A stretch of DNA of 64,000 bases from Caballeronia ptereochthonis. Lineage in GTDB: Bacteria; Pseudomonadota; Gammaproteobacteria; Burkholderiales; Burkholderiaceae. The first letter of the stretch is position 1. Each line of letters starts with the position of its first letter. The DNA is taken from assembly GCF_001545075.1 (NCBI RefSeq), contig NZ_FCOB02000002.1:186001-250000 (forward strand), written 5' to 3'. A program made the translations under genes and the position numbers. Below the pieces are notes generated by a model. The model saw nothing but the letters and a program-made list of their open reading frames with translations, did not search any database and had not been told where the DNA came from. Positions 1 through 8,881 of this stretch are shown here, one piece after another.

Positions 1-79
1 ATCTGGCGCTGGCCGCTCATCGTGGAAAAAATCGACGAAGGGGCCTCCGGTGTCGCTTGCCGGCTGCGTTTTGCGACGC

Positions 80-1459
80 TCAGCAGGCATGCGCCTCGAC
101 CACCTGTTGAACCCTTCGCAACGCCTCCTCCAGCGTCCCGACATCCACCGACCCCAACGCCAGCCGCAACGCATGCGGCACGTGCGCCGCGGTACAGAAC
201 GGCTCGGCCGTCGAGACCGAAATCCGCTCGCGCATGAGCGCCGCCGCGATCCGGTCCGCGCGGACTTCCTCCGGCATCGGCAGCCACACGAAGTACGAAG
301 CAGGATGCGCCACGCGCTTCAAACGGCCCAACGCGCTGGCCGCGATCGCCTGCCGCATCGACGCGTCCGCGCGTTTCTCGGCTTCGAGCCGCTCGACCGT
401 ACCGTCCTCCAGCCAGCCGCATGCGATCGCCGTCATCACGCCCGGCGTGTTCCACGTCGTCACTCTGATCGCGCGCTCGATCATCGGCGCCCATTCGAGT
501 GGCGCCACGACATAACCGACGCGCAGGCCCGTCGCCACGCTCTTCGAGAACCCGGATACATAAACCGTGAGCTCCGGCGCGATTGCCGCGAGCGGCGGCG
601 GGGCGTCGTCCGCGAGAAAGGCATAGGCGGCATCCTCGATGATGAACAAGCCATGCTTGCGCGCGATCGAGACCAGCTGCTTGCGCCTGCTCGCTTTCAG
701 CACCCAGCCGAGCGGGTTGTGCAGCGTCGGCATCGTATAGATGGCGCGCACGCGGCGGCGCTTGCACAAGGTCTCGAGTGCGTCGAAATCAGGCCCCCCG
801 CCCGAGCCGGGCAGCGGCGCGAGTTCCAGTCGATGCGCCTCGGCCAGCAGCTTGAAGCCGGTATACGTGAGCGCATCCACGGCCACCACGTCACCCGGCT
901 TCAGGAGCGCCATCACGGTCGTGGCGAGCCCATGCTGCGCGCCATCGACGAGCATCACGTTCCCGCCCGTCACGGAAAGCCCGCGGCGCACGAGATGACG
1001 CGCGACAGACGCCCGCTCATGCACGCGGCCGCCATGCGGCTGATAGCGCAGCAGGGCCTCCAGATCGCCCGCCGATGACAGCTGCCGCAACGCATTGCGC
1101 AGCAGCTCCGCCTGACCGGCGAGCGCGGGATAGTTGAAGTTCAGATCGACCATGTCCGCGGCGATGGCCACCTGATCGATGCCGAGCTCGCGCGAAAGCG
1201 TCGTTTCCTTGACGAAGGTGCCGCGTCCCGTTTCGCCGCTGACGAGGCCCATCGCACCCAGTTCGGCATAGACGCGCGTGGCGGTGACGAGCCCGAGCCC
1301 TTCGCTCGCTGCCAGTTGCCGGTGCGTGGGCAGACGCGCGCCGGGCTTCAGACGGCCAGAGCGGATGTCGTCCGCGAATCGGTCGACGAGGTGCTTGTAG
1401 CGAGGCGGTTTCGGCATCGGAGGATGTATCCATGACAATGTTTTGATTGTATTCGTCAT
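80..1459 (-). CDS. MocR-type GntR/aminotransferase transcriptional regulator
   Basis: The protein has about 459 residues: an N-terminal GntR winged helix (about residues 18-85, with RSGRLKPGARLPTHRQLA) and a fold-type I aminotransferase domain. The PLP lysine is probably K306 in SGFSKS, with N248 (HNPLG) and D276 (IIEDAAY) as cofactor-binding residues. MocR regulators usually sense PLP or an amino compound and often control a divergent neighbour, here the DJ-1/PfpI gene 48 bp away. The open frame continues far upstream without an initiation signal. The start at 1459 is a choice; ATG at 1417, directly before the PPRYKHLVD motif where relatives usually begin, is equally possible. The effector is unknown. 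Confidence 0.88.
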   Translation of the reverse strand: MTNTIKTLSWIHPPMPKPPRYKHLVDRFADDIRSGRLKPGARLPTHRQLAASEGLGLVTATRVYAELGAMGLVSGETGRGTFVKETTLSRELGIDQVAIAADMVDLNFNYPALAGQAELLRNALRQLSSAGDLEALLRYQPHGGRVHERASVARHLVRRGLSVTGGNVMLVDGAQHGLATTVMALLKPGDVVAVDALTYTGFKLLAEAHRLELAPLPGSGGGPDFDALETLCKRRRVRAIYTMPTLHNPLGWVLKASRRKQLVSIARKHGLFIIEDAAYAFLADDAPPPLAAIAPELTVYVSGFSKSVATGLRVGYVVAPLEWAPMIERAIRVTTWNTPGVMTAIACGWLEDGTVERLEAEKRADASMRQAIAASALGRLKRVAHPASYFVWLPMPEEVRADRIAAALMRERISVSTAEPFCTAAHVPHALRLALGSVDVGTLEEALRRVQQVVEAHAC

Positions 1460-1471
1460 TGCCCGTAGCAT
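1443..1471 (+). promoter_or_regulatory. Probable sigma-70 promoter of the DJ-1/PfpI gene
   Basis: A -35-like TTGATT (1443-1448) and a -10-like TAGCAT (1466-1471) are separated by 17 bp in the short gap between the divergent MocR and DJ-1 genes. The same AT-rich stretch would serve the MocR gene on the other strand (TACAAT on the minus strand at 1447-1452). This is inference from motif and position. Confidence 0.4.
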
Positions 1472-1507
1472 GCACGCATGCAATCTTCGTCTTGAAAGGA
1501 GGACACG

Positions 1508-2122
1508 ATGCACATCGCCATTCTCACGTTCGAGGGCTTCAACGAACTGGATTCGCTGATCGCGTTCGGCATTCTCAACCGCGTGAAGAAGCCGGACTGG
1601 AAGGTGTCGATCGCATGTCCATCGGCGGAAGTGCGTTCCATGAACGGTGTCGTGCTGAAAGCGCAGGCGTCGCTCGAAGACGCCGCGCATGCCGATGCCG
1701 TGATCGTCGGAAGCGGCATGCAGACACGCGAAGTCGTCGCCGATGCGGCATTGATGGCGCGTCTGAGGCTCGATCCCGCGCGTCAGCTGCTGGCCGCGCA
1801 ATGCTCGGGAACGCTCGTTCTGGCGAAGCTCGGACTGCTTCGGGACGTTCCCGCATGCACGGACCTGACGACCAGGCCCTGGGTCGAGGAAGCGGGCGTG
1901 CGCACGCTCGATCAACCGTTCGTCGCGAACGGCAACGTCGCCACGGCGGGCGGATGTCTGGCGTCCCAGTATCTGGCCGCCTGGGTGATCGCACGGCTCG
2001 AAGGCCTCGAAGCGGCGCGCGGCGCAATGCATTACGTCGCGCCCGTCGGCGAAAAGGCAGCCTATGTCGAGCGCGCGATGCAAAACATCGCTCCGTTTCT
2101 GAGCGTGACCGCGCCCGCCTGA
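1508..2122 (+). CDS. DJ-1/PfpI family protein
   Basis: A 204-residue class I glutamine-amidotransferase-like protein. The family nucleophile is probably C99 in AAQCSGT, on the nucleophile elbow. A strong AAAGGAGG ribosome site lies at about 1496-1503. Family members include protein/nucleic-acid deglycases, isonitrile hydratases and stress proteins; nothing here picks one activity. It is divergent from the MocR regulator, which is the likely controller. A few residues upstream of the nucleophile differ from classic PfpI proteases, so protease activity should not be assumed. Confidence 0.87.
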   Translation: MHIAILTFEGFNELDSLIAFGILNRVKKPDWKVSIACPSAEVRSMNGVVLKAQASLEDAAHADAVIVGSGMQTREVVADAALMARLRLDPARQLLAAQCSGTLVLAKLGLLRDVPACTDLTTRPWVEEAGVRTLDQPFVANGNVATAGGCLASQYLAAWVIARLEGLEAARGAMHYVAPVGEKAAYVERAMQNIAPFLSVTAPA

Positions 2123-2246
2123 TCGATCAGGAATCGTGCGCTGCAAAGCCCGTCGCGTCGCGCGTGACGGGCACATTCGTGCTGCATCTGCGCAAGGAAA
2201 TCGCGCGTTCATAAGCGTTAAGCACTTCGGGAAAATCCCGACAGAA

Positions 2247-2264
2247 ACATCAGACGTCTGATGT
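2247..2264. promoter_or_regulatory. Perfect 18-bp palindrome, likely GntR operator
   Basis: ACATCAGACGTCTGATGT reads the same on both strands. It abuts a TATATT -10-like element (2264-2269) about 33 bp before the GntR/UTRA start codon. GntR-family regulators bind short dyads of this kind, so autoregulation and control of the downstream mtn operon are likely. I saw no second copy in the window. Confidence 0.65.
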
Positions 2265-2296
2265 ATATTCCAGGCACTGCCATCCGGGAGAGCCGC

Positions 2297-3016
2297 ATGC
2301 GCCTGAGCGTCGAGCGTTCGATGAGCGACAAGATCCAGGAGTCGCTCCTGACGATGATCCGTGAGCGCAAGCTCAAGCCCGGCGACCAGATTCCCACTGA
2401 AATAGAGCTTTGCGAGCTGCTCGGCGTCGGCCGCTCCAGCTTGCGGGAGGCCGTGGCGCAGATGATCTCGCATGGCTTGCTGTCGCGTCAGCAAGGCAAG
2501 GGCACCTTCATCAGACAAATTTCGCTGACGCTGCATGGCGGGCTCGATGATCTGATGTCGGTGACGGACATGATCCGCAGCGTCGGCGCGGTGCCATCGA
2601 CGAGCCGCATCCAGATGGACACGGTCGCGGCCTCGGAGAGTCTGGCGGAAAAGCTCGGCATCAGGCCCGGCGATCCATGCGTGCGGATCGAACGCGTGCG
2701 CCGCGCGGACGACGCCATCGCCGCGTACTGCATCGACACGATCCCGAAGCACGTTTTCGATGCCGCCGAGGGCGAGCTGGGCGAATCGCTCTTCGGCATG
2801 TTCGCGCGCACGGGGCGGCGGCTGTCGCACACGCATACGTCGATACAGCCGACCATCCTCACGCCGCGCGACCTGCCGGAACTGGGCGACGGCTTCGGCC
2901 TGTTTCTGCTGCTGGACGAAGTGGATTTCGATCAGAGCGGCGAGCCGCTTTGCTATAGCAACGACTACTACAACACGAGCATCTTCAAGTTCGATCTGGT
3001 GCGCAAGCGTCGCTGA
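2297..3016 (+). CDS. GntR family transcriptional regulator with UTRA ligand domain
   Basis: The protein has 239 residues. An N-terminal winged helix includes RKLKPGDQIPTEIELCELLG and SRQQGKGTF. A C-terminal UTRA-type effector domain follows from about residue 80, with the IERVRRADD strand. UTRA regulators usually respond to sugars, sugar phosphates or amino acids. The ATG at 2297 is chosen because GGGAGAG lies 4 bp upstream and the palindrome and -10 would sit in the leader; an in-frame ATG at 2261 lies inside the palindrome. The gene is 38 bp upstream of mtnK and is its likely local regulator. Confidence 0.88.
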   Translation: MRLSVERSMSDKIQESLLTMIRERKLKPGDQIPTEIELCELLGVGRSSLREAVAQMISHGLLSRQQGKGTFIRQISLTLHGGLDDLMSVTDMIRSVGAVPSTSRIQMDTVAASESLAEKLGIRPGDPCVRIERVRRADDAIAAYCIDTIPKHVFDAAEGELGESLFGMFARTGRRLSHTHTSIQPTILTPRDLPELGDGFGLFLLLDEVDFDQSGEPLCYSNDYYNTSIFKFDLVRKRR

Positions 3017-3054
3017 AAGGCGCGCGCGCCGGAGCAACATCGGAGGAGACACCG

Positions 3055-4320
3055 ATGGAGTTTGAAGCCTTTACCGCGCAGGAGCTCGCCGCCTATCTGG
3101 GCGGCGTGCCCGACGTGCGCGCGCTGCTCGGCGACCCCGACGATCTCGAAGTCGCCGAAGTGGGAGACGGCAACCTGAACTACGTGTACTTCGTGACCAA
3201 TGCGAAGGCGCCGGAGCGCAGCGTCGTCGTCAAGCAGGCGCCGCCTTTTCTGCGGCTCGTCGGCAAGACGTGGCCGCTTTCCTGTCAGCGCATGGAGCAC
3301 GAAGTCGCCGCGCTGAGGCGCTTCGGCGCGCTGTGCCCGCAACACGTGCCGAAGGTCTATCACGCGGACAGCAAGCGTTTTCTCATGGTGATGCAGCGGC
3401 TCGCGTCGCATCGCATCCTGCGGCAAGGCTTGATGGACGGCGCGACCTATCCGCGACTCGCGGATCATCTGTCGACCTATCTCGCGCATACGCTCTTCTA
3501 CGGCTCCGATCTCTTTCTCGCGCCCGACATCAAGAAGCAGGCCGCGGGCGCGGCGGTCAATTCGGAACTGTGCAAGATCACCGAGGATCTCGTCTTCACG
3601 TTTCCGTTCGAGGATCATCCATCGAACGTCTATAGCCCCGCGCTGCCGAAAGCCGCGATCGAGCGGCTCAGGACGAACGAACCGCTGCGCATCGCGGCGG
3701 CCGACATGAAGTGGGTGTTCATGAATCACGCCGAGACCCTGCTGCACGGCGACCTGCATACCGGCTCGATCATGGTCAACGAGGACGAGACCTTCGTGAT
3801 CGATCCGGAGTTCGCGTTCTATGGACCGATGGGCTTCGACGTCGGCGCGGTCATCGCGAACCTGCTGCTCGCCTACTTCTCGCGCGACTGGCACGGCCGC
3901 ATCGACGGACGCGATCCCGGCCCGTATCAGGAATGGCTGCTCGAACAGATGGTGCGCATCTGGTCCGGCTTCAACACGCAGTTCCTCGAGCTGTGGCGCG
4001 ATCACGAGAGCCGCAGCAAGCGGCGCTTCATCGGCGGACAAGCGGAGAGCCGCGCGGTCGCGGCGTATCGCGCGCATTTCATGCGGCGTCTGCTGGCCGA
4101 TACGCTCGGCTTCGCGGGCTGCAAGATGATCCGGCGCATCGTCGGCATGGCGAAGGTCGCGGAGATCACGCGCGTTCCGGATGCCGAGGCGCGTGCGCGC
4201 ATCGAGGTGCGCTGCCTGCGTTGTGCGGAAGCCTTGCTCGTGCAGCGCGCCACGCTCGGCGATATCGGGCGGGTGGCGATGCTCGCGCGCGAGATTCAGC
4301 GCGATGGCGCGACGATTTGA
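3055..4320 (+). CDS. mtnK: S-methyl-5-thioribose kinase (MtnK)
   Basis: A 421-residue protein of the aminoglycoside-phosphotransferase-like kinase fold. The nucleotide loop GDGNLNYVY is near residues 38-46, the catalytic HGDLHTGS near 231-238 (D233) and the metal-binding IDPEFAFYGPMGFDVG near 249-264. MtnK phosphorylates the anomeric C1 hydroxyl of 5-methylthioribose; relatives act on 5-deoxyribose. The RBS is GGAGGAG at about 3041-3047. Next to mtnA and a class II aldolase, rather than the full methionine-salvage set, it fits the pathway ending in dihydroxyacetone phosphate plus an aldehyde. Confidence 0.93.
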   Translation: MEFEAFTAQELAAYLGGVPDVRALLGDPDDLEVAEVGDGNLNYVYFVTNAKAPERSVVVKQAPPFLRLVGKTWPLSCQRMEHEVAALRRFGALCPQHVPKVYHADSKRFLMVMQRLASHRILRQGLMDGATYPRLADHLSTYLAHTLFYGSDLFLAPDIKKQAAGAAVNSELCKITEDLVFTFPFEDHPSNVYSPALPKAAIERLRTNEPLRIAAADMKWVFMNHAETLLHGDLHTGSIMVNEDETFVIDPEFAFYGPMGFDVGAVIANLLLAYFSRDWHGRIDGRDPGPYQEWLLEQMVRIWSGFNTQFLELWRDHESRSKRRFIGGQAESRAVAAYRAHFMRRLLADTLGFAGCKMIRRIVGMAKVAEITRVPDAEARARIEVRCLRCAEALLVQRATLGDIGRVAMLAREIQRDGATI

Positions 4321-4351
4321 CGGCGGCGTTTCTTTCGCAAAGGGAGATTTC

Positions 4352-5431
4352 ATGGTTTCGCAGCCCTTGTTCACCACGCTTGCGCCGACGATCGAATGGC
4401 GCGACGGCGATCTGCTGCTGCTCGATCAGACGCGCTTGCCGCATGAGATCGTAGTGGAGAACGTCGCCGACGTGGCAGCGGTGTGGCGCGCCATTCGTGA
4501 GTTGCGCGTGCGCGGTGCGCCGGCGATCGGCGTCGCGGCCGCATATGGGCTGTGCATCGCGATGCGGGCATCGACCGCGCTGCCCGTCGCGCAGTTTCGC
4601 GCGGAGCTGGAGCGTCATGCGAGCTGGCTCGAAACGGCGCGGCCTACCGCCGTGAATCTGAGCTGGGGCTTGCGGCGCATGCTGCGCCATGCACGCGACG
4701 TCGATGCAAAAGATGCGGCGACGCTCTACGAAGCGCTCGTCGCCGAAGCCAGGCGCATACACGAGGAAGATCAGGCGCTGTGCGAAGGCATCGGCGAGCA
4801 CGGCATGCCGCTCATCGTGGAAGGATGCGGCGTGCTCACGCACTGCAACGCAGGCGCGCTCGCGACGACGGGCCTGGGCACCGCAACCGCGCCGATCTAT
4901 GCCGCGCATCGCGCGGGGATTGCGTTCAAGGTCTATGCGGACGAGACGCGTCCGCTTCTGCAAGGCGCGCGTCTCACCGCGTTCGAATTGCAGCAGGCGG
5001 GCGTGGACGTCACGCTCATCATGGACAGCGCCGCCGCGTCGATCATGTCGCAAGGGCTCGTCGATCTCGTCATCGTCGGGACGGACCGCGTCGCCGCGAA
5101 TGGCGATTTCGCCAACAAGATTGGTACGCTCGGCCTTGCGATCGCGGCGAATTACTACGGCATTCCGTTCTACGTCGCCTGCCCTTCGTCGACGCTGGAC
5201 CTGCAGACGCCCGGCGGCGCGCGCATCGAAATCGAGGAGCGTGATGCGGAGGAAGTGACGCATCTCGCCGGACGGCGCATCGCGCCCGACGCGATGAACG
5301 CGCGCAACCCCGCGTTCGATGTCACGCCGCACGCGCTCGTCACCGGCTTCATCACGGAACGCGGCATCGTGCGGGCGCCGTTCGAGCGCTCGCTGAGAAG
5401 TCTCTTCGCCGCAGAGGGGAGCGCCGCATGA
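4352..5431 (+). CDS. mtnA: S-methyl-5-thioribose-1-phosphate isomerase (MtnA)
   Basis: A 359-residue aldose-1-phosphate isomerase of the eIF2B-alpha-like family. The sequence has RGAPAIG near residues 54-60, the catalytic cysteine C165 in LTHCNAGALAT and the acid D245 in IVGTDRVAANGDFANK. It converts the 1-phosphorylated pentose to the ribulose 1-phosphate form. The start at 4352 has AGGGAG about 6 bp upstream; the longer open frame overlaps mtnK and is not used. The stop codon overlaps the aldolase start as ATGA. Substrate could be the 5-methylthio, 5-deoxy or unsubstituted pentose. Confidence 0.94.
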   Translation: MVSQPLFTTLAPTIEWRDGDLLLLDQTRLPHEIVVENVADVAAVWRAIRELRVRGAPAIGVAAAYGLCIAMRASTALPVAQFRAELERHASWLETARPTAVNLSWGLRRMLRHARDVDAKDAATLYEALVAEARRIHEEDQALCEGIGEHGMPLIVEGCGVLTHCNAGALATTGLGTATAPIYAAHRAGIAFKVYADETRPLLQGARLTAFELQQAGVDVTLIMDSAAASIMSQGLVDLVIVGTDRVAANGDFANKIGTLGLAIAANYYGIPFYVACPSSTLDLQTPGGARIEIEERDAEEVTHLAGRRIAPDAMNARNPAFDVTPHALVTGFITERGIVRAPFERSLRSLFAAEGSAA

Positions 5432-6099
5432 GCGCCGCCGACGAACGCGCGTTGCGCCGCGCGATCGTCGACACATCGCTGGAGATGGAACGGCTCGGTA
5501 TCAATCAGGGCACGTCGGGCAACGTGAGCGCCCGATACCGCGACGGCTTCCTGATCACGCCGAGCGGCGTGCCCGCGCGCGAACTCGGCGAAGCAGCCAT
5601 CGTATGGCTGCCGCTCGACATCACCGACGATGCCGAGCTCTTGCGCGTCGAACGTCCTTCGTCGGAGTGGCGCATGCATCGCGACATCCTGCGCGCGCGG
5701 ACCGATGTTCACGCGGTCGTGCATACGCATTCGATCGCGGCGACCGCGCTCGCCATTCATGGCCGCGACATTCCCGCGCTGCATTACATGGTCGCCGCGG
5801 CCGGCGGCAAGTCGATACGGTGCGCGCCTTATGCCGTCTTCGGCAGCCAGCAACTGTCCGATCATGCGCTCGCCGCGCTCGAAGACCGCCGCGCGTGTCT
5901 GCTTGCGCATCATGGCGTGATCGCGCTCGGCACCGATCTCGGGCGCGCCGTATGGCTCGCGCATGAAGTGGAAGTGCTCGCGAAGCAATATCTGCTGGCG
6001 CTGCAGATCGGTGCACCGCCTGTGCTTTCCGACGAGCAGATGGATGAAGTGCTGGAGAAGTTCAAGACTTACGGCAGGCGCAATACGGAGGATCGCTGA
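5428..6099 (+). CDS. Class II aldolase/adducin family protein, fuculose-phosphate aldolase-like
   Basis: A 223-residue zinc aldolase. Landmarks are GTSGNVS (28-34), TPSGV (44-48), acid E80, HTHS (H99, H101) and AHHGVI (H161/H162), matching the Glu and three His of L-fuculose-1-phosphate aldolase. Start and mtnA stop overlap by 4 bp, so translation is coupled. By analogy to the DHAP shunt of Rhodospirillum rubrum and the 5-deoxyribose pathway of Bacillus thuringiensis, it would cleave the 5-modified ribulose 1-phosphate to dihydroxyacetone phosphate and a two-carbon aldehyde. A true methylthioribulose-phosphate dehydratase (MtnB) is a related fold, but no other mtnBCD-type partner is present. 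Confidence 0.85.
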   Translation: MSAADERALRRAIVDTSLEMERLGINQGTSGNVSARYRDGFLITPSGVPARELGEAAIVWLPLDITDDAELLRVERPSSEWRMHRDILRARTDVHAVVHTHSIAATALAIHGRDIPALHYMVAAAGGKSIRCAPYAVFGSQQLSDHALAALEDRRACLLAHHGVIALGTDLGRAVWLAHEVEVLAKQYLLALQIGAPPVLSDEQMDEVLEKFKTYGRRNTEDR

Positions 6100-6180
6100 A
6101 GCGCGCATCGCGGTAGCGAAGCCTCAGCGCAACCACACGCAACGACATCGCATTGAACAACTCGTACAACGGAGACAGCC

Positions 6181-7287
6181 ATGGCCTGGAGTTCGGCAAG
6201 ATTCGACAGATGGGGAACGTTCGGCAAATCCACGGGCGCCGTATTGCTGTGCGCGGCGGCCGCGTTGAGCGGATGCTCGAAGAGCGACAACTCGTCGTCC
6301 TCCACGAGCAGCAGCGCATCGGCGGCGAGTGCGAGCGCACCGGCGAGCGCGCCGGCCACGAGCGCGTCGGGCGGCAAGACCAAGATCGGTTTCTCGATCG
6401 CGACGCTGAACAACGCGTTTTTCGTCGGCCTGAAGGCGGGCGTCGAGCGCGGTGCGAAGGAGCAAGGTTTCGAGCTCGTGCAGACCAACGCCAACGGCGA
6501 CGCGCAGCAGCAGGTCAACGACGCGATCAATCTGTTGAGCCAGGGCGTGACGGCGATCGTCCTCAATCCGATCGATTCGAAGGCGATCATTCCCGCCGTC
6601 GAGAAAGCGAACTCGATGGGCATTCCCGTGTTTACGCTCGACCGCGGCTCGGACGGCGGCAAGGTCACGTCCTTTGTCGCGTCGGACAATGTCGCGCTCG
6701 GGCAGACGGCGGCCAAATGGATCGCCGAGCAACTGAAGAAGCGCTACGGCTCGGAGAAGGGCAACGTGGTCGACCTGATCGGCCTCGTCGGCACGACGGC
6801 CGCGACGGATCGCGAGAAGGGCTTCAGCGACGAGATCGCGAAGTATCCCGACATCAAGGTCGTCGCGCGTCAGGAGGGCGCGTTCGATCAGGAGAAGTCG
6901 CTCAATGCGATGACCAGCATCCTGCAGAAATTCCCGCAGATCGATGCTGTCTTCGGCGCGAACGACGACAACACCGTAGGCGCGGAAAAAGCCATCGACA
7001 ACGCAGGCCGCTACAAGCCGCTCGGCGACAAGGAGCATATTCTCGTGATCGGCGCGGACGGCACCGCGCAGGCGCTATCCGCGATTCGCGCGGGCAAGCA
7101 GGACGCGACGATCTCGCAGAACCCGATCCGGATGGCGGCGCAGTCGCTGCAGTTCATCGCGGACTACAACGCGAAGAAAAACGTGCCGGCGAACTATGCA
7201 TGGCCGACGATGCTCATCGACAAGTCGAACATCGATTCGGATGAAGTGAAGAAGTACGGTCTCTGGTCCGAGGAAGTGAAGCAGTAG
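6181..7287 (+). CDS. Ribose-type ABC transporter substrate-binding lipoprotein
   Basis: A 368-residue periplasmic binding protein of the RbsB type (periplasmic-binding-protein-like I fold, starting KTKIGFSIATLNNAFFVGL). The signal ends in a lipobox, AALSGC, followed by a Ser/Ala-rich linker of about 35 residues before the domain begins near residue 65. A lipid anchor is less common for this family in proteobacteria. It is followed by its ATPase and permease and preceded by the kinase-isomerase-aldolase trio, so the cargo is probably the free pentose used by MtnK. Confidence 0.9.
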   Translation: MAWSSARFDRWGTFGKSTGAVLLCAAAALSGCSKSDNSSSSTSSSASAASASAPASAPATSASGGKTKIGFSIATLNNAFFVGLKAGVERGAKEQGFELVQTNANGDAQQQVNDAINLLSQGVTAIVLNPIDSKAIIPAVEKANSMGIPVFTLDRGSDGGKVTSFVASDNVALGQTAAKWIAEQLKKRYGSEKGNVVDLIGLVGTTAATDREKGFSDEIAKYPDIKVVARQEGAFDQEKSLNAMTSILQKFPQIDAVFGANDDNTVGAEKAIDNAGRYKPLGDKEHILVIGADGTAQALSAIRAGKQDATISQNPIRMAAQSLQFIADYNAKKNVPANYAWPTMLIDKSNIDSDEVKKYGLWSEEVKQ

Positions 7288-7345
7288 GGGCAACCGCGGC
7301 CGCGTGCCGTTCATGAGCACGCGGCCCGCAAGCGGAATGCACGAC

Positions 7346-8881
7346 ATGACAGTGGAAACCGAAGCGCAAGCGCGCGCGCCTGAGCATGTGAAAGCGCCGC
7401 TGTTGCGCATGCAGGGCATCGTCAAGAGCTTTCCCGGCGTGAAGGCGCTGCGCGGCGTGAGCCTCGAGTTGCACGCGGGTCACGTGATGGCGATCGTCGG
7501 CGAGAACGGCGCGGGCAAGTCCTCGCTCGTGAAGGCGCTCTCGGGCGCGTACGAGCCCGACGAGGGCATGATCGAGATCGACGGCGTGCCGCTCGCGCGC
7601 GGCACCAATGCGGCAATCGATGCGGGCGTGGCGGTCATCTATCAGGAGCTGTCGCTGATCAACGACATGACCGTTGCGGAGAATCTGTTCCTTGGCCGCA
7701 TGCCTTCACGCAAGGGCTTCGTGATGATGCGCGAGGCGAACGCGATGGCGCGTGAAGCGCTCGCGCGCGTCGGGCTCGAAAACGTGCCGCCGTGGATGCG
7801 TCTCGGCGACTTGCCGTTGAACAAGCGGCAGCTTGTCGAGGTGGCGAAGGCGATCGCGCGCGATGCGCGCATCCTCGTGATGGACGAGCCGACCGCCGCG
7901 CTGCAAAGCCACGACATCGCCAATTTGTATGCGGTGGTGCGGCGGCTGCGTGCGGAAGGCATGGGCATCATCTTCATCTCGCATCATCTGGAAGAAGTGT
8001 TCGAGCTTGCCGATTCCGCCGTCGTGATGCGCGATGGCGCGACTGTCGGCGCGCGGCCAATGTCCGAATGGACCGAGGCGGATCTCGTGCAGGCGATGGT
8101 CGCGCGCAATCTCGAATCGTTCTATCCGTGGGAGCCGCGCGACTATGGTCCCGTCGTGCTCGAGGTGCGCAATCTTGCGAGTGCGCCGCTCTTGCGCAAT
8201 GCGAGCTTCTCGGTACGCGCCGGGGAGATCGTCGGCATTGCGGGCATTGCGGGTGCGGGGCGCACGGAGTTGCTGAAGACGATCTTCGGCGCGCTGCCCG
8301 TGACGGGCGGCGAGATCCTCGTGAGGGGCAGGAAGGTCACCAATCATTCGCCGACCGAAGGCGTGCGTCATGGGCTCGTCTATACGTCGGAAGATCGCAA
8401 GCTCGAGGGGCTCGTGCTCGAGGCGAGCATCGAGGAGAACATTGCGTTGTCGAGCCTGAAGGCGCTGGCGAGCGGCGGTTTCGTCAGCCGCGCGAAGAAG
8501 CGCAGGCTGGCGCAGGATGCGAGCACGCGTTTCGGGGTGCGTGCCTCGTCGGTGCTGCAGATCACGGGGACGCTCTCGGGCGGCAATCAGCAGAAGGTGA
8601 TCCTTGGCCGCGCGACGGCGACGAGTCCCGCCGTCATCATGCTCGACGAGCCGACGCGCGGCATCGACGTGGGCGCGAAGTCCGAGATCTACGCGCACAT
8701 GGTGACGATGGCGCGCGCGGGCGCGGCGGTCGTCATGGTGAGTTCGGAGTTGCCGGAGTTGCTCGGCATGTCGGATCGCGTGCTCGTGATGTATCGCGGC
8801 AGCATCGTGACCGAGATTGCGCGCGACAGGGCGGATTCGGAAACGGTCATTCAGTGGGCAACGACAGGAGCGGGCGCATGA
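7346..8881 (+). CDS. Sugar ABC transporter ATP-binding protein (RbsA type, two domains)
   Basis: About 511 residues with two fused nucleotide-binding domains. The first has Walker [10 protein letters not shown] near 52-60 and Walker B ILVMDEPTAAL. The second has the degenerate GIAGAGRTELLKT in place of Walker A, then [13 protein letters not shown] and [19 protein letters not shown], as in RbsA/XylG/MglA. ATG 7346 has GCGGAA about 8 bp upstream; an in-frame GTG at 7304 and ATG at 7313 are alternatives. The stop overlaps the permease start (ATGA). Confidence 0.92.
   Translation: MTVETEAQARAPEHVKAPLLRMQGIVKSFPGVKALRGVSLELHAGHVMAIVGENGAGKSSLVKALSGAYEPDEGMIEIDGVPLARGTNAAIDAGVAVIYQELSLINDMTVAENLFLGRMPSRKGFVMMREANAMAREALARVGLENVPPWMRLGDLPLNKRQLVEVAKAIARDARILVMDEPTAALQSHDIANLYAVVRRLRAEGMGIIFISHHLEEVFELADSAVVMRDGATVGARPMSEWTEADLVQAMVARNLESFYPWEPRDYGPVVLEVRNLASAPLLRNASFSVRAGEIVGIAGIAGAGRTELLKTIFGALPVTGGEILVRGRKVTNHSPTEGVRHGLVYTSEDRKLEGLVLEASIEENIALSSLKALASGGFVSRAKKRRLAQDASTRFGVRASSVLQITGTLSGGNQQKVILGRATATSPAVIMLDEPTRGIDVGAKSEIYAHMVTMARAGAAVVMVSSELPELLGMSDRVLVMYRGSIVTEIARDRADSETVIQWATTGAGA

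Noticed and set aside
1460..3052. Long minus-strand open frame extending the MocR gene by about 530 codons
   Set aside because: It lies antisense to the DJ-1 and GntR genes, has no known domain upstream of the GntR winged helix, and is a GC-rich shadow frame.
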